A stretch of 64,000 nucleotides of DNA from DASXMT01 sp963781305 (GTDB lineage Bacteria; Actinomycetota; Acidimicrobiia; Acidimicrobiales; RAAP-2), in NCBI GenBank assembly GCA_963781305.1, contig CAWAFL010000014.1, positions 744,001 to 808,000 on the forward strand. The letters run 5' to 3'. Both the position numbers and the translations under genes were made by a program. Positions 38,506 to 49,883 of the stretch are shown here, one piece after another. Every line of letters begins with the position of its first letter. The stretch's first letter is position 1. Under the pieces are notes generated by a model. The model did no database searches, was not told the origin of the DNA, and saw only the letters and a program-made list of their open reading frames with translations.

Positions 38506-39179
38506 TGACCGGTACCTCCAAGACCCCCGATGACGAGGTCACCCAAGACGCCGACGTCGTTGATGCCGAGGTTGTTGACCCCGATGTCTTTGAAGCCGAG
38601 GTCGTTGACGCCGAGGTCGTTGACGACCCGGCGGGCGACTCCGGCGTCGAGGGCGATCCCGCAGCGTCTGAAGGCGGCGTAGGCCCTGAGGTTGAGGACG
38701 TGGCCGAGGTGATCGTGGTCGATGACGACCCGGTCGCCGCGGCGAGGGCGGAGCGCGACGAGTATCTCGACGCGCTCCGCCGCCTCCAGGCCGAGTTCGA
38801 GAACTACCGCAAGCGGGTGTCGAAGCAGCAGGTGGAACAAGTCGAGCGGGCCGCGGTGTCACTGGTTGACAAGCTGCTGCCCGTCCTCGACGTCTTGGAC
38901 CTCGCCGCTGAGCACCTGGGTGACGCCGACTCGGAAGAGGGCAAGGCCCTGGTGCAGGCCTCGGCGTTGTTGAACGACGTCCTGGCCAAGGAGGGACTCG
39001 AGCGGGTCGACCCGGTGGGCGACCCCTTCGACCCCAACAGCCACGAGGCGGTGGGCAATGTTCCTGCCGACGAGGACGAATCCGATGAGCAGGGACCGAC
39101 GGTGGCCCAGGTGATGCGACCGGGGTACCGCTGGCGCGGCACGGTGGTCCGTCCGGCCATGGTGCTGGTGCGCAGCTGA
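38505..39179 (+). CDS. grpE: Nucleotide exchange factor GrpE
   Basis: A 224-residue cochaperone that releases ADP from DnaK. The first 70 residues are an acidic low-complexity tract repeating 'DAEVVDPDV/EAEVVDAEVV'. The coiled-coil 'LDALRRLQAEFENYRKRVSKQQVEQVERAAVSLVDKLLPVLDVLDLA' and the C-terminal beta domain 'EGLERVDPVGDPFDPNSHEAVGNV...VAQVMRPGYRWRGTVVRPAMV' are typical. The ATG overlaps the dnaK stop (TGATG), so the two are coupled. Confidence 0.94.
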   Translation: MTGTSKTPDDEVTQDADVVDAEVVDPDVFEAEVVDAEVVDDPAGDSGVEGDPAASEGGVGPEVEDVAEVIVVDDDPVAAARAERDEYLDALRRLQAEFENYRKRVSKQQVEQVERAAVSLVDKLLPVLDVLDLAAEHLGDADSEEGKALVQASALLNDVLAKEGLERVDPVGDPFDPNSHEAVGNVPADEDESDEQGPTVAQVMRPGYRWRGTVVRPAMVLVRS

Positions 39180-39230
39180 GCGCACGGGCCGGTTTTATTT
39201 TTGACAGAGAGGGACTGAGGGCAGACCACG

Positions 39231-40352
39231 GTGGCTCCGCAACGCGAATGGTTCGAGAACGACTACTACAAGACCTTGGGCATCTCCGATTCGGCGACGG
39301 CCAAGGAGATCACCAGCGCGTACCGGAAACTGGCCAAGAAGCACCATCCCGACACCAATCCCGGTCACGAGGAGCAGTTCAAGGAGATCTCTGCCGCCTA
39401 CGACGTGCTCGGTGACGCGGCCAAGCGCAAGGAGTACGACGAGGTGCGGGCCATGGGCCCGGTCGGCGCCACCGGCGGGTTCCCGGGTGGGTTCGGCGGC
39501 TCGGGTGGGACCAGCTACCGGGTCGAGGACATGGGCGACCTCGGCGACCTGTTCGGCGGGTTGTTCGGGGGTCGTAACCGCCGCGGGCGGGGAGCGGCCA
39601 CCGCGCCCCAGCGCGGAGCAGACGTCGAGACCGAGCTGCACCTGTCCTTCGAGGACGCCATCAACGGGGTGACCACCGGTGTCCATCTGACCACCGACGC
39701 CCGTTGCCACACCTGTGGCGGATCGGGTGCAGCCCCGGGGACGACGCCGGAGACCTGCCCACGCTGCGGCGGGACCGGCACGCTCCAAGACGACCAGGGC
39801 CTGTTCTCGCTGAGCCAGATCTGCCCGCAGTGCGGCGGTCGCGGCACCGTGGTCACCACGCCGTGCCCGACCTGTCATGGGTCCGGTGTCGAGCACCGCG
39901 ACCGAGAGGTGAAGGTGCGGATCCCCGGCGGCGTGGCCGACGGTCAGCGCATCCGGGTGAAGGGCAAGGGGGCCGCTGGTCGCGGCAACGCGCCCAGCGG
40001 CGACTTGTACGTGGTGGTGCGGGTGGGCTCGCACCCGCTGTTCGGCCGAAGGGGTCGCAACCTGACCATCACGGTGCCGGTCACCTACCCGGAGGCCGCA
40101 CTGGGCACGACGGTGACCGTACCCACGCTCACCGATCCGGTGACGTTGCGGGTCCCGGCGGGGACATCGTCGGGACAGACCTTCCGGGTCAAGGGCCGCG
40201 GCATCCCGGCCGGGAAGAAGAGCGCCGTGGGCGACCTCTTGGTCACCGTGGACGTCACCGTGCCCAAGACGTTGAGCGACGAGCAACGGGCTGCGGTCGA
40301 GGCGCTGGCGGCGGCGTCCGACGACTCGCCACGTGACTACCTGGGGGTGTGA
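39231..40352 (+). CDS. dnaJ: Chaperone DnaJ (Hsp40)
   Basis: A 373-residue type I J-protein that stimulates DnaK ATPase. It has the J-domain with HPD ('YRKLAKKHHPDTNPG'), a Gly/Phe-rich linker ('GGFPGGFGGSGG'), four zinc repeats ('CHTCGGSG', 'CPRCGGTG', 'CPQCGGRG', 'CPTCHGSG'), and C-terminal substrate-binding domains ending 'SDDSPRDYLGV'. The start is GTG 39231, 51 bases after the grpE stop. Confidence 0.96.
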   Translation: MAPQREWFENDYYKTLGISDSATAKEITSAYRKLAKKHHPDTNPGHEEQFKEISAAYDVLGDAAKRKEYDEVRAMGPVGATGGFPGGFGGSGGTSYRVEDMGDLGDLFGGLFGGRNRRGRGAATAPQRGADVETELHLSFEDAINGVTTGVHLTTDARCHTCGGSGAAPGTTPETCPRCGGTGTLQDDQGLFSLSQICPQCGGRGTVVTTPCPTCHGSGVEHRDREVKVRIPGGVADGQRIRVKGKGAAGRGNAPSGDLYVVVRVGSHPLFGRRGRNLTITVPVTYPEAALGTTVTVPTLTDPVTLRVPAGTSSGQTFRVKGRGIPAGKKSAVGDLLVTVDVTVPKTLSDEQRAAVEALAAASDDSPRDYLGV

Positions 40353-40353
40353 A

Positions 40354-40745
40354 ATGGCTGAGGATGCACACTCGCGCGCGGTCTACGTCATCTCGGTCGC
40401 GGCCGAGCTGGCCGGGGTCCACCCGCAGACCCTGCGCGTCTACGAGCGCAAGGGTCTCCTCGACCCGAGCCGGACGGCCGGTGGCAGCCGTCGGTTCAGC
40501 GAACGGGATCTGGCCCGGTTGCGTCACATCCACGAGCTCACCGAGTCCGGTCTCAACCTCGAGGGGGTGCGGCGCGTGATGGAGCTCGAGACCGACGTGG
40601 CCCGGCTCCACAGTGAAATCGAGCTCCTCCGGGCCGAGGCCCGTGAGGCGGTGGCCCGCACCCATCAGCTCTACCGGCGAGACCTGGTGCCGGTATCTCA
40701 TGCTCCCGTTCCCACCAGGCACCAGAACCGAGGAGGTGGCTCGCG

Positions 40746-40749
<4 letters not shown>
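40354..40749 (+). CDS. hspR: Heat-shock repressor HspR (MerR fold)
   Basis: A 131-residue MerR-type repressor: 'YVISVAAELAGVHPQTLRVYERKGLLDPSRTAGGSRRFSERDLARLRHIHELTESGLNLEGVRRVMELE', followed by a helical tail. In actinobacteria HspR binds HAIR elements with DnaK as corepressor and silences the dnaK operon. Its place between dnaJ and clpB is the usual one. ATG 40354 lies almost at the dnaJ stop, and its own stop overlaps the clpB start (ATGA). Confidence 0.93.
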
Positions 40750-43238
<2,489 letters not shown>

Positions 43239-43301
43239 CCGGGCAGGCCGCCAGGTGCCCAACGGTCCGGCCGGGCAGGGAGCCCGGGCATCACCACCCG
43301 G

Positions 43302-43790
43302 TCAGCCGGAAACGTCGGTGGTGCTCACGCCGTCGGTGGCCACGTGCTCTGTCCACTGGTATCCGTTCCAGAAGCGGTAGTGGTGTCGACCCGAGGGATC
43401 GACGTGCCAGCCGGCGGGGGCGACCCCGGGCGAGCCAGGTCGAGGATCGGCTCCCGGCGCGACGAGCCGGGCCGGATTGGGCAGGGACTCGAACTGGTCG
43501 GGCGCCCGCGGCACCGACCCGAACATCGAGCCGGGAAAGCCGTAGCGGGTGCGGGTCATTGCCTTGCCCGGGCCGGGCACCTTGGTGGTCCGCATGGCGA
43601 CCAGCGTGAGCACGGTGATGACGACGGACACGAACACGCTGGCCAGGGCCCAGTAGATGGGCGGAATGTGCCAGGGGCTCACCCCAGTGGCCCGGCGAAA
43701 CACGTCGGTGTTCCGGAAGTTCAAAGCGGCGATGATGACGCCGAACACGACGAGGGTGGTCGTTGTCCGGACGAACAGGAGTCCAAACAT
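43302..43790 (-). CDS. Small membrane protein with C-terminal DUF2510 domain
   Basis: A 162-residue protein with two transmembrane helices ('VRTTTTLVVFGVIIAALNF' and 'IYWALASVFVSVVITVLTLVA') and a cytoplasmic or extracellular tail ending in the DUF2510 motif 'AGWHVDPSGRHHYRFWNGYQWTEHVATDG'. DUF2510 is a short Trp-rich module frequent in actinobacterial membrane proteins; its role is unknown. ATG 43790 is supported by TACATT six bases upstream. It is divergent from purA. Confidence 0.75.
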   Translation of the reverse strand: MFGLLFVRTTTTLVVFGVIIAALNFRNTDVFRRATGVSPWHIPPIYWALASVFVSVVITVLTLVAMRTTKVPGPGKAMTRTRYGFPGSMFGSVPRAPDQFESLPNPARLVAPGADPRPGSPGVAPAGWHVDPSGRHHYRFWNGYQWTEHVATDGVSTTDVSG

Positions 43791-43802
43791 GTGTCCAATG
43801 TA
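43791..43802 (-). promoter_or_regulatory. TAnnnT -10 of the DUF2510 gene (leaderless)
   Basis: On the minus strand TACATT (43802-43797) is followed by six bases and ATG 43790. Confidence 0.5.
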
Positions 43803-43908
43803 GATCGTCACGGTTGGTGTAGGTCGTCTTGCCACCGAGGCGGGCCGCCGGTGGAGTGGATCGCCCACATCATGACCGGAGGCCCCGGCCCGATCCAGAG
43901 CTGAACTT

Positions 43909-43927
43909 CCCGCATGCGGGGTACACT
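43909..43927 (+). promoter_or_regulatory. purA -10 with perfect 12-base palindrome just upstream
   Basis: TACACT at 43922-43927 is a good -10 for purA. CCCGCATGCGGG at 43909-43920 is a perfect palindrome in the spacer and could be a repressor site. The ribosome binding site GGAGGAG lies at 43951-43957. Confidence 0.45.
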
Positions 43928-43963
43928 GGTGCGTAATCCGCTTTCGCAACGGAGGAGTGACGC

Positions 43964-45244
43964 GTGCCCGCAACCGTGGTCGTCGGGACCCAATGGGGCG
44001 ACGAAGGGAAGGGCAAGCTCACCGACTTGCTCGCAAAGGACATGGAGCTGGTCGTCCGCTATCAGGGCGGTCATAACGCCGGGCACACCATCGTCGTCGA
44101 CGGCGAGACCTTCGCCCTTCAGTTGGTCCCCAGCGGCATCCTCTACGACCACATCACGCCGGTGATCGGCAACGGCGTGGTCGTCGACCCCACCGTGCTG
44201 CTGGCCGAGGTGGACACGTTGACGGCAAAGGGGGTCGACACGGGGAAGCTCCTGGTCAGCGGCAACGCCCACCTGATCATGCCCTACCACCACGAGCTCG
44301 ACCGGCTGACCGAGCGCTACCTGGGCAAGAACAGCCTGGGCACGACCAAGCGGGGCATCGGCCCCGCCTATGCCGACAAGTCGTCGAGGGTCGGCCTCCG
44401 GGTCCAGGACCTCCTCGACCCCAAGATCTTCCGCCAGAAGCTCGACGTGGTGCTGAAGGAGAAGAACGCCATCCTGGCCAAGGTGTACAACCGGCTGCCC
44501 CTGTCGGCCGAGGACATCACCGCCCACTACCTGGACGAGCTGGCACCGAGGGTGGCCCCCATGGTGGCTGACACGGTGGGCGTGGTCCACGACGCCCTCG
44601 AACAGGGGGCCAACGTGTTGCTCGAGGGTGCCCAGGCCACCTTCCTCGATCTGGACCACGGCACCTATCCCTTCGTGACCTCGTCCAACCCTGTCGCCGG
44701 TGGGGCCTGCACCGGTGCCGGCATCGGACCCCGCTACATCGACGAGGTGATCGGGATCGCCAAGGCCTACGTGACCCGGGTGGGCAGCGGTCCGTTCCCC
44801 ACCGAGCTGACCAACGAGATCGGCGACACGCTGGTGGACCTGGGTCACGAGTACGGGGTCAACACCGGTCGGCGCCGCCGCCCCGGCTGGTTCGACGCGG
44901 TCATGATGCGCCAGTCGGTCCGGCTCAACTCGCTGTCCGAGGTGGCCCTGACCAAGCTCGATGTGCTGGACACCTTCGACACGGTCAAGGTGTGCGTGGC
45001 CTATGAGGCCAACGGCGAGCGCTTCACCCACCCCCCCTACCATCAGTCGGTGCTGCACCAGGTCACGCCGGTCTACGAGGAACTGCCCGGCTGGAAGACC
45101 GACCTGTCGGCGGCCACCGAGCTCTCCGACCTGCCCCAGGCGGCACGGGACTACGTGAGCTTCCTGGCCGAGCAGATCGGTGCGCCGGTCCGCTTGGTGG
45201 GCGTCGGTCCCGGCCGCGAGCAGTTCGTACGCTTCGCCGCATGA
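43964..45244 (+). CDS. purA: Adenylosuccinate synthetase
   Basis: A 426-residue enzyme that joins IMP and aspartate with GTP in AMP synthesis. The GTP-loop 'GTQWGDEGKGKLTD' spans about residues 8-21, then 'YQGGHNAGHTIV', 'GTTKRGIGPAYADK', 'LLEGAQATFLDLDHGTYPFVTSSNP' and 'TGRRRRPGWFDAVMMRQSVRLNSLSEVALTKLDVLD'. The GTG start has GGAGGAG seven bases upstream. purD starts 13 bases after its stop, so this gene opens the purine run. Confidence 0.97.
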   Translation: MPATVVVGTQWGDEGKGKLTDLLAKDMELVVRYQGGHNAGHTIVVDGETFALQLVPSGILYDHITPVIGNGVVVDPTVLLAEVDTLTAKGVDTGKLLVSGNAHLIMPYHHELDRLTERYLGKNSLGTTKRGIGPAYADKSSRVGLRVQDLLDPKIFRQKLDVVLKEKNAILAKVYNRLPLSAEDITAHYLDELAPRVAPMVADTVGVVHDALEQGANVLLEGAQATFLDLDHGTYPFVTSSNPVAGGACTGAGIGPRYIDEVIGIAKAYVTRVGSGPFPTELTNEIGDTLVDLGHEYGVNTGRRRRPGWFDAVMMRQSVRLNSLSEVALTKLDVLDTFDTVKVCVAYEANGERFTHPPYHQSVLHQVTPVYEELPGWKTDLSAATELSDLPQAARDYVSFLAEQIGAPVRLVGVGPGREQFVRFAA

Positions 45245-45257
45245 TCCCCCGCACTCG

Positions 45258-46545
45258 ATGATCGTCTGTGTCGTCGGCTCCGGCGGCCGGGAGCACACGT
45301 TGGCCCAGGTGCTGGGGCGCACCGCCGACGTGGTGGTGACCCCGGGCAACCCCGGGATCACCGGCACCACGCCGGAGGGGCACACCTTGACCAGCGTGTC
45401 GACCGTTCCCGAGGCCATCGACGCCGACCTGTTCGTCATCGGTCCCGAGGCGCCCCTGGTCGATGGCCTGGCCGACCGCCTGCGGGCCCAGGGAAAGCTG
45501 GTGTTCGGGCCCGGGGCGGACGGCGCCCGGCTCGAGGGGTCCAAGGCGTTCATGAAGGGGCTGCTCGACGAGGCCGGCGTGCCCACCGCCCGATTCGGCG
45601 CCTTTGACGACGTGGCCGAGGCGAAGGCGTTCCTCCGCTCGCTGCCCGGCCCCTGGGTGGTCAAGACCGACGGGCTGGCTGCGGGCAAGGGCGTCCTGGT
45701 CACCGAGTCGCTGGCCGAGGCCGAAGCCGACGTCGAGGCCAAGCTCTCCGGCGCAGCCTTCGGCGACGCCGGTCGGTCGGTGGTCATCGAAGAGGGGCTG
45801 GTCGGGGAGGAGTGCTCCCTGCTCGTCCTGTGCGACGGCGAGCGCTTGGCCCCCCTCGCCCCGTCCCAGGACTTCAAGCGGGTGGGCGATGGCGACGCCG
45901 GCCCCAACACCGGGGGCATGGGGGCCTACTCCCCTGTGCCCTTCGTGGACGACGCCCTGGTGGCGCGCCTGGTCGACCGAGCGGTGGCGCCGCTGGTCGC
46001 ACTGCTGCAGGCCAGGGGGATCGACTACCGGGGCGTGCTCTACGCCGGTCTGATGCTCACCCCCGACGGCCCCAAGGTGCTGGAGTACAACGTGCGCTTC
46101 GGGGATCCCGAGACCCAGGTGGTGCTGCCCCGCTATGCCGGCGACCTGGCCGACCTGCTGGCTCAGGTGGCGGCGGGAAAGCTGACTATGACCCCCCGCT
46201 TCGTGGACGACGCCGCGGTGTGTGTGGTCCTGGCCTCGGAGGGCTATCCGGAATCGCCCCGGGTCGGCGACCCCATCGAGGGCCTGGCCGACGCGAACAG
46301 GCGCGTCCGAGACCTCGGTCTTCCACGCCGGTACCCGTGCCGGGGACGGCGGTGCGGTGCTCACCGCCGGTGGCCGGGTCCTCGGGGTCACCGCCCTCGG
46401 AGCCACCATCGACCAGGCCCGGTCGCGGGCCTATGACACGGTGGCCAAGCTCGGGTGGCCGGGCATGCAGCACCGCACCGACATCGCCGATTTCCCCGGG
46501 GACGCTCGTGCCCCGTCGCGTCCGACCCAGGAGGTTGCCCGGTGA
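45258..46545 (+). CDS. purD: Phosphoribosylamine-glycine ligase with apparent frameshift near its 3' end
   Basis: An ATP-grasp enzyme that makes GAR in purine synthesis. From ATG 45258 one frame gives 'IVCVVGSGGREHTLAQVL', 'VKTDGLAAGKGVLV' and 'YNVRFGDPETQVVLPRY', then turns to Arg/Pro-rich nonsense after 'DANRRVRD' and stops at 46436. Skipping one base at about 46311-46315 restores 'SVFHAGTRAGDGGAV', 'GGRVLGVTALGATI' and 'YDTVAKLGWPGMQHRTDIADFP' to a TGA at 46545, giving 428 residues, the normal length. That TGA overlaps the purB GTG start. Since PurD is essential for purine synthesis, sequence error is the simplest explanation. Confidence 0.88.
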
Positions 46546-47852
46546 TACCCCGGTACGCGCCCGCCGCCATGACCGAGCTGTTCTCCGACGAGGCCAGGTT
46601 CCGCATGTGGCTCGAGGTCGAGCTGCTGGCCGCCGAGGGATGGGCCTCCATCGGGGACATCCCCGCCGACGAGGTCAAGGCCTGTCGGGAACGGGCGCCC
46701 CAGGTGGACGCGGCCTTCGTCGAAGCGGTGGCCGAGCGGGAGCGGGTGACCGATCACGATGTGGCTGCGTTCGTGGACGTGGTGGCCCAGGCCATCGGCC
46801 AACCGGAAGGATCGTGGATCCACTACGGGCTGACATCCTCGGACGTGGTGGACACCGCCTTGTGCGCCACGTTGACCCATGCCGCCGACCTGTTGATCAC
46901 CGCTTCGGGTGAGCTGGTGTCAGCCTGTCGGGCCCGGGCCGAGGAGCTCATCGACGTGCCCATCACCGGCAGGACCCACGGGATGCACGCCGAGCCCACG
47001 ACGTACGGGGCGAAGTTCGCGCTGTGGGCCCTGCAGGCCGACCGCGATCGTCAACGGCTGGTCGCCGCCCGGGAGCGCATCGCCGTGGGCAAGCTCTCCG
47101 GGGCGGTGGGCACCTACTCCAACATCGATCCCCGGATCGAGGAGTACGTCTGCACGTCGCTGGGGCTGACCCCGGTCCCCGCCACCCAGGTCATCGCCCG
47201 GGATCGCCACGCCGAGTACCTGTGGGCGTGCACGTCGGTCGGGGCGACGATCGAGGCCATCGCCACCGAGATCCGTCACCTGGCCCGCAGCGAGGTGGGG
47301 GAGGTCGAAGAGCCGTTCAAGCCCGGGCAGAAGGGGAGCTCGGCCATGCCCCACAAGCGCAACCCGATCTTGTCGGAGCGGCTGACCGGCATGGCTCGCG
47401 TGTTACGGGGTTACCTGTCGGCTGGGATCGAGGACGTCGCCCTGTGGCACGAGCGGGACATCTCCCACAGCTCGGTGGAGCGGGTGGTGCTGCCCGACGC
47501 CTCCGCGCTCACGCTCTACATGCTGAACAAGGCCACCGGCCTGGTCGCCGGGCTGGTCATCCATCCCGAGCGGGCGCTGACCAATCTGACTCAGGGCAGC
47601 TTCGGCTTGGTGTTCTCGCAGTCCGTGCTGCTGTCCCTGGTCGCCGGGGGACTGGGTCGGGACGCGGCCTACCGCATCGTCCAACGGGATGCCCGCACGG
47701 CCTGGGAGGAGCAGCGCTCGTTCCGGGAGATCCTCGACGTCGACCCCGAGGTGACGTTGTCCCCGGCGCAGCTCGACGAGGCATTCGACCTCCAGCGCGC
47801 CCTTCGCCACGTGCACCGGTTCACCCACGCCTTGCAGGGGCTCGAACGGTGA
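46542..47852 (+). CDS. purB: Adenylosuccinate lyase
   Basis: A 436-residue fumarase-superfamily enzyme acting twice in purine synthesis (SAICAR to AICAR, adenylosuccinate to AMP). It has 'YGLTSSDVVDTALCATL', 'GRTHGMHAEPTTYGAKFALW', the signature loop 'GSSAMPHKRNPILSE' and 'WHERDISHSSVERVVLPDA'. GTG 46542 was chosen because AGGAGG lies at 46529-46534, and it overlaps the restored purD stop (GTGA). Confidence 0.95.
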   Translation: MIPRYAPAAMTELFSDEARFRMWLEVELLAAEGWASIGDIPADEVKACRERAPQVDAAFVEAVAERERVTDHDVAAFVDVVAQAIGQPEGSWIHYGLTSSDVVDTALCATLTHAADLLITASGELVSACRARAEELIDVPITGRTHGMHAEPTTYGAKFALWALQADRDRQRLVAARERIAVGKLSGAVGTYSNIDPRIEEYVCTSLGLTPVPATQVIARDRHAEYLWACTSVGATIEAIATEIRHLARSEVGEVEEPFKPGQKGSSAMPHKRNPILSERLTGMARVLRGYLSAGIEDVALWHERDISHSSVERVVLPDASALTLYMLNKATGLVAGLVIHPERALTNLTQGSFGLVFSQSVLLSLVAGGLGRDAAYRIVQRDARTAWEEQRSFREILDVDPEVTLSPAQLDEAFDLQRALRHVHRFTHALQGLER

Positions 47853-47856
47853 CGCC

Positions 47857-47943
47857 ATGGGTTCACCATCGGCAACGACATCGGCGACAACTAGACCAAT
47901 GAAGAAAACGACGACGACACCAACGAAGGGAGCCAGAGAGTGA
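47857..47943 (+). CDS. Possible 28-residue bridging peptide between purB and purC
   Basis: ATG 47857 opens a Thr/Lys-rich frame ('MGSPSATTSATTRPMKKT...') that begins four bases after the purB stop and ends in a TGA overlapping the purC GTG start. The exact fit suggests translational coupling across the gap, but no ribosome binding site is convincing and such a short frame could be chance. Confidence 0.25.
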   Translation: MGSPSATTSATTRPMKKTTTTPTKGARE

Positions 47944-48827
47944 CCGAGGCAACCGAGGCGCTGCCCCTCATCCAGTCGGGCAAGGTCCGCGAGCTCTACG
48001 ACGCCGGCGACGGCCGATTGTTGATGGTCGCCTCCGACCGCATCTCCGCGTTCGACGTGATCATGGCCGAGCCCATCGTCGACAAGGGCCGGGTGCTCAC
48101 GGCCATGACCGTGTACTGGCTCGAGGAGCTGGCGGACCTGGCCCCCAACCACCTCATCAGTGCGGACGAGGCCGACTTCCCCGCCCACCCCGGGCTGGAC
48201 GACCTGGCCGGCCGGTCCATGCTGGTGCGCAAGGCCGACATGTTGGCCATCGAGTGCATCGTGCGCGGCTACCTGGCCGGCTCGGCGTACAAGGAGTACG
48301 AGCGCGAGGGAACGGTGCACGGGATGCCCATGCCCTCGGGGCTGCGCCACGCCGATCGGCTGCCCGAGCCCATCTTCACCCCCTCGACCAAGGCCACCGA
48401 GGGACACGACGAGAACATCGGCATGGCCGAGGCGGCCAACCTGGTCGGAGCAGAGGCAGCGCAGGCGGCCGCCGACATCTGCCTGGCTGCTTATGAGCGG
48501 GCCGCGTCCCGGGCCGAGGAGCACGGCATCGTGATCTGCGACACCAAGTTCGAGCTGGGCTACATCGACGGTCGGTTGGCCATCTGCGACGAGGTCCTCA
48601 CCCCGGACTCCTCGCGGTTCTGGCCGGCGGCCGACTGCGCCCCAGGCACCAACCCGCCCTCGTTCGACAAGCAGCCCCTGCGGGACTGGCTCGAGGCCCA
48701 GCCGTGGGACAAGCAACCACCACCACCGGCCCTCCCCGACGAGATCGTCTCGGCTACCTCGCGTCGGTACACCGATGCCTACGAGCTGATCAGCGGGCGC
48801 CGCTTGGCCGACTGGTACGGTGCCTGA
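47940..48827 (+). CDS. purC: SAICAR synthetase
   Basis: A 295-residue enzyme that adds aspartate to CAIR. Family segments are 'IQSGKVRELYDAGDGRLLMVASDRISAFDVIM', 'DMLAIECIVRGYLAGSAYKEYEREGTVHG', 'PIFTPSTKATEGHDENIG' and 'GIVICDTKFELGYIDGRLAICDEVLTPDSSRFWP'. The length is that of the longer SAICAR synthase form. The GTG start follows GAAGGGAG at moderate distance. purS starts 25 bases after its stop. Confidence 0.95.
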   Translation: MTEATEALPLIQSGKVRELYDAGDGRLLMVASDRISAFDVIMAEPIVDKGRVLTAMTVYWLEELADLAPNHLISADEADFPAHPGLDDLAGRSMLVRKADMLAIECIVRGYLAGSAYKEYEREGTVHGMPMPSGLRHADRLPEPIFTPSTKATEGHDENIGMAEAANLVGAEAAQAAADICLAAYERAASRAEEHGIVICDTKFELGYIDGRLAICDEVLTPDSSRFWPAADCAPGTNPPSFDKQPLRDWLEAQPWDKQPPPPALPDEIVSATSRRYTDAYELISGRRLADWYGA

Positions 48828-48852
48828 CCATGGGCGGTACGGGAGCCGATCG

Positions 48853-49143
48853 GTGAACTATTCCGTGCTGGTGGAGGTGTCGTTGCGTCCGGGAATCGCC
48901 GACCCCCAAGGGGCCACGATCGAGCGAGCACTCGGAGCTCTGGGATTCGACGGTGTCACCGGCGTGCGGGCGGGTAAGGCATTCCGCTTCGACATCGAGG
49001 CGGTTGATGAGGCCGCCGCCGTCGAGCAGGCGCAGGTGGTGGCCGAGCGTTTCTTGGGCAACCCGGTCATCGAGGACTCGACGGTGACCGTCACCGACGG
49101 CAACCCGGATGACATCGGGCCGTCCACGGTGCCCGCTCTGTGA
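48853..49143 (+). CDS. purS: FGAM synthetase subunit PurS
   Basis: A 96-residue subunit that couples the PurQ glutaminase to PurL. 'YSVLVEVSLRPGIADPQGATIERALGALGFDGVTGVRAGKAFRFDIEA' and 'AERFLGNPVIEDSTV' are the family signature. GTG 48853 has GGGAG seven bases before it; a longer reading from 48820 would overlap purC and add unconserved residues. Confidence 0.92.
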   Translation: MNYSVLVEVSLRPGIADPQGATIERALGALGFDGVTGVRAGKAFRFDIEAVDEAAAVEQAQVVAERFLGNPVIEDSTVTVTDGNPDDIGPSTVPAL

Positions 49144-49171
49144 TGTCCACCCGCGCTGGGACGGTGCAGTA

Positions 49172-49840
49172 ATGGCCGCACGCGTCGGGGTGGTGAACTT
49201 CCCCGGGAGCAACTGCGAGCACGATGTGATCAAGGCGCTGGAGAACCTCGGCGGGTCAGCCGAGCTGGTCTGGCACGGGGACTCGACGGTGGATGGCTAC
49301 GACGCCCTCGTGCTGCCGGGCGGGTTCGCCCACGGCGACTACCTCCGGCCCGGGGCCATTGCCCGGTTCTCGCCGGTGATGGACGCGGTCAGCCGGTTCG
49401 CCGCCGACGGTGGCCCGGTGATCGGCATCTGCAACGGCTTCCAGGTGCTGACCGAAGCCGGACTGCTGCCGGGCGCCCTACAGAAGAACCGAGGGCTCCG
49501 GTTCGTGTGTACGACGGCGGAGGTGCGGGTGGAGACCGCCCGGTCGGCGCTCACCACAAGGGTGGCCGTCGGGACCGTGCTGCGCATCCCCATCAACCAC
49601 TTCGAAGGCAACTACATCTGCAATGCCGAGACGCTGGCCGAGCTGAAGGCAGAAGACCGGATCGTCCTCCGTTACGTCGAGAACCCCAACGGCTCCATCG
49701 ACGGTATTGCCGGCGTGTGCAATGAGGCCCGCAATGTCGTGGGCCTCATGCCCCACCCCGAACGCGCCACCGACGAGCTACTGGGGTCGGTGGACGGAGC
49801 CGCCCTCCTTCGCTCCCTGTTGGTCACCGTCGCCGCTTGA
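49172..49840 (+). CDS. purQ: FGAM synthetase glutaminase subunit PurQ
   Basis: A 222-residue class I glutamine amidotransferase that feeds ammonia to PurL. The nucleophile Cys is in 'GPVIGICNGFQVLTEAGLLPGAL' and the His-Glu pair in 'VVGLMPHPERA'. 'VGVVNFPGSNCEHDV' and 'LPGGFAHGDYLRPG' are also diagnostic. It sits in the purS-purQ order of the small-PurL system. Its usual partner purL is separated by a minus-strand gene and about 500 non-coding bases. Confidence 0.95.
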   Translation: MAARVGVVNFPGSNCEHDVIKALENLGGSAELVWHGDSTVDGYDALVLPGGFAHGDYLRPGAIARFSPVMDAVSRFAADGGPVIGICNGFQVLTEAGLLPGALQKNRGLRFVCTTAEVRVETARSALTTRVAVGTVLRIPINHFEGNYICNAETLAELKAEDRIVLRYVENPNGSIDGIAGVCNEARNVVGLMPHPERATDELLGSVDGAALLRSLLVTVAA

Positions 49841-49883
49841 GGCCGCTCTTGGGCGGACCCTGTCGACTCCGGGCCGCTGTCGA

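Noticed and set aside
46305..46320. Programmed +1 frameshift in purD
   Set aside because: No slippery sequence, in-frame stop at the shift point or stimulatory structure is evident; the zero-frame tail runs on for over 40 codons.
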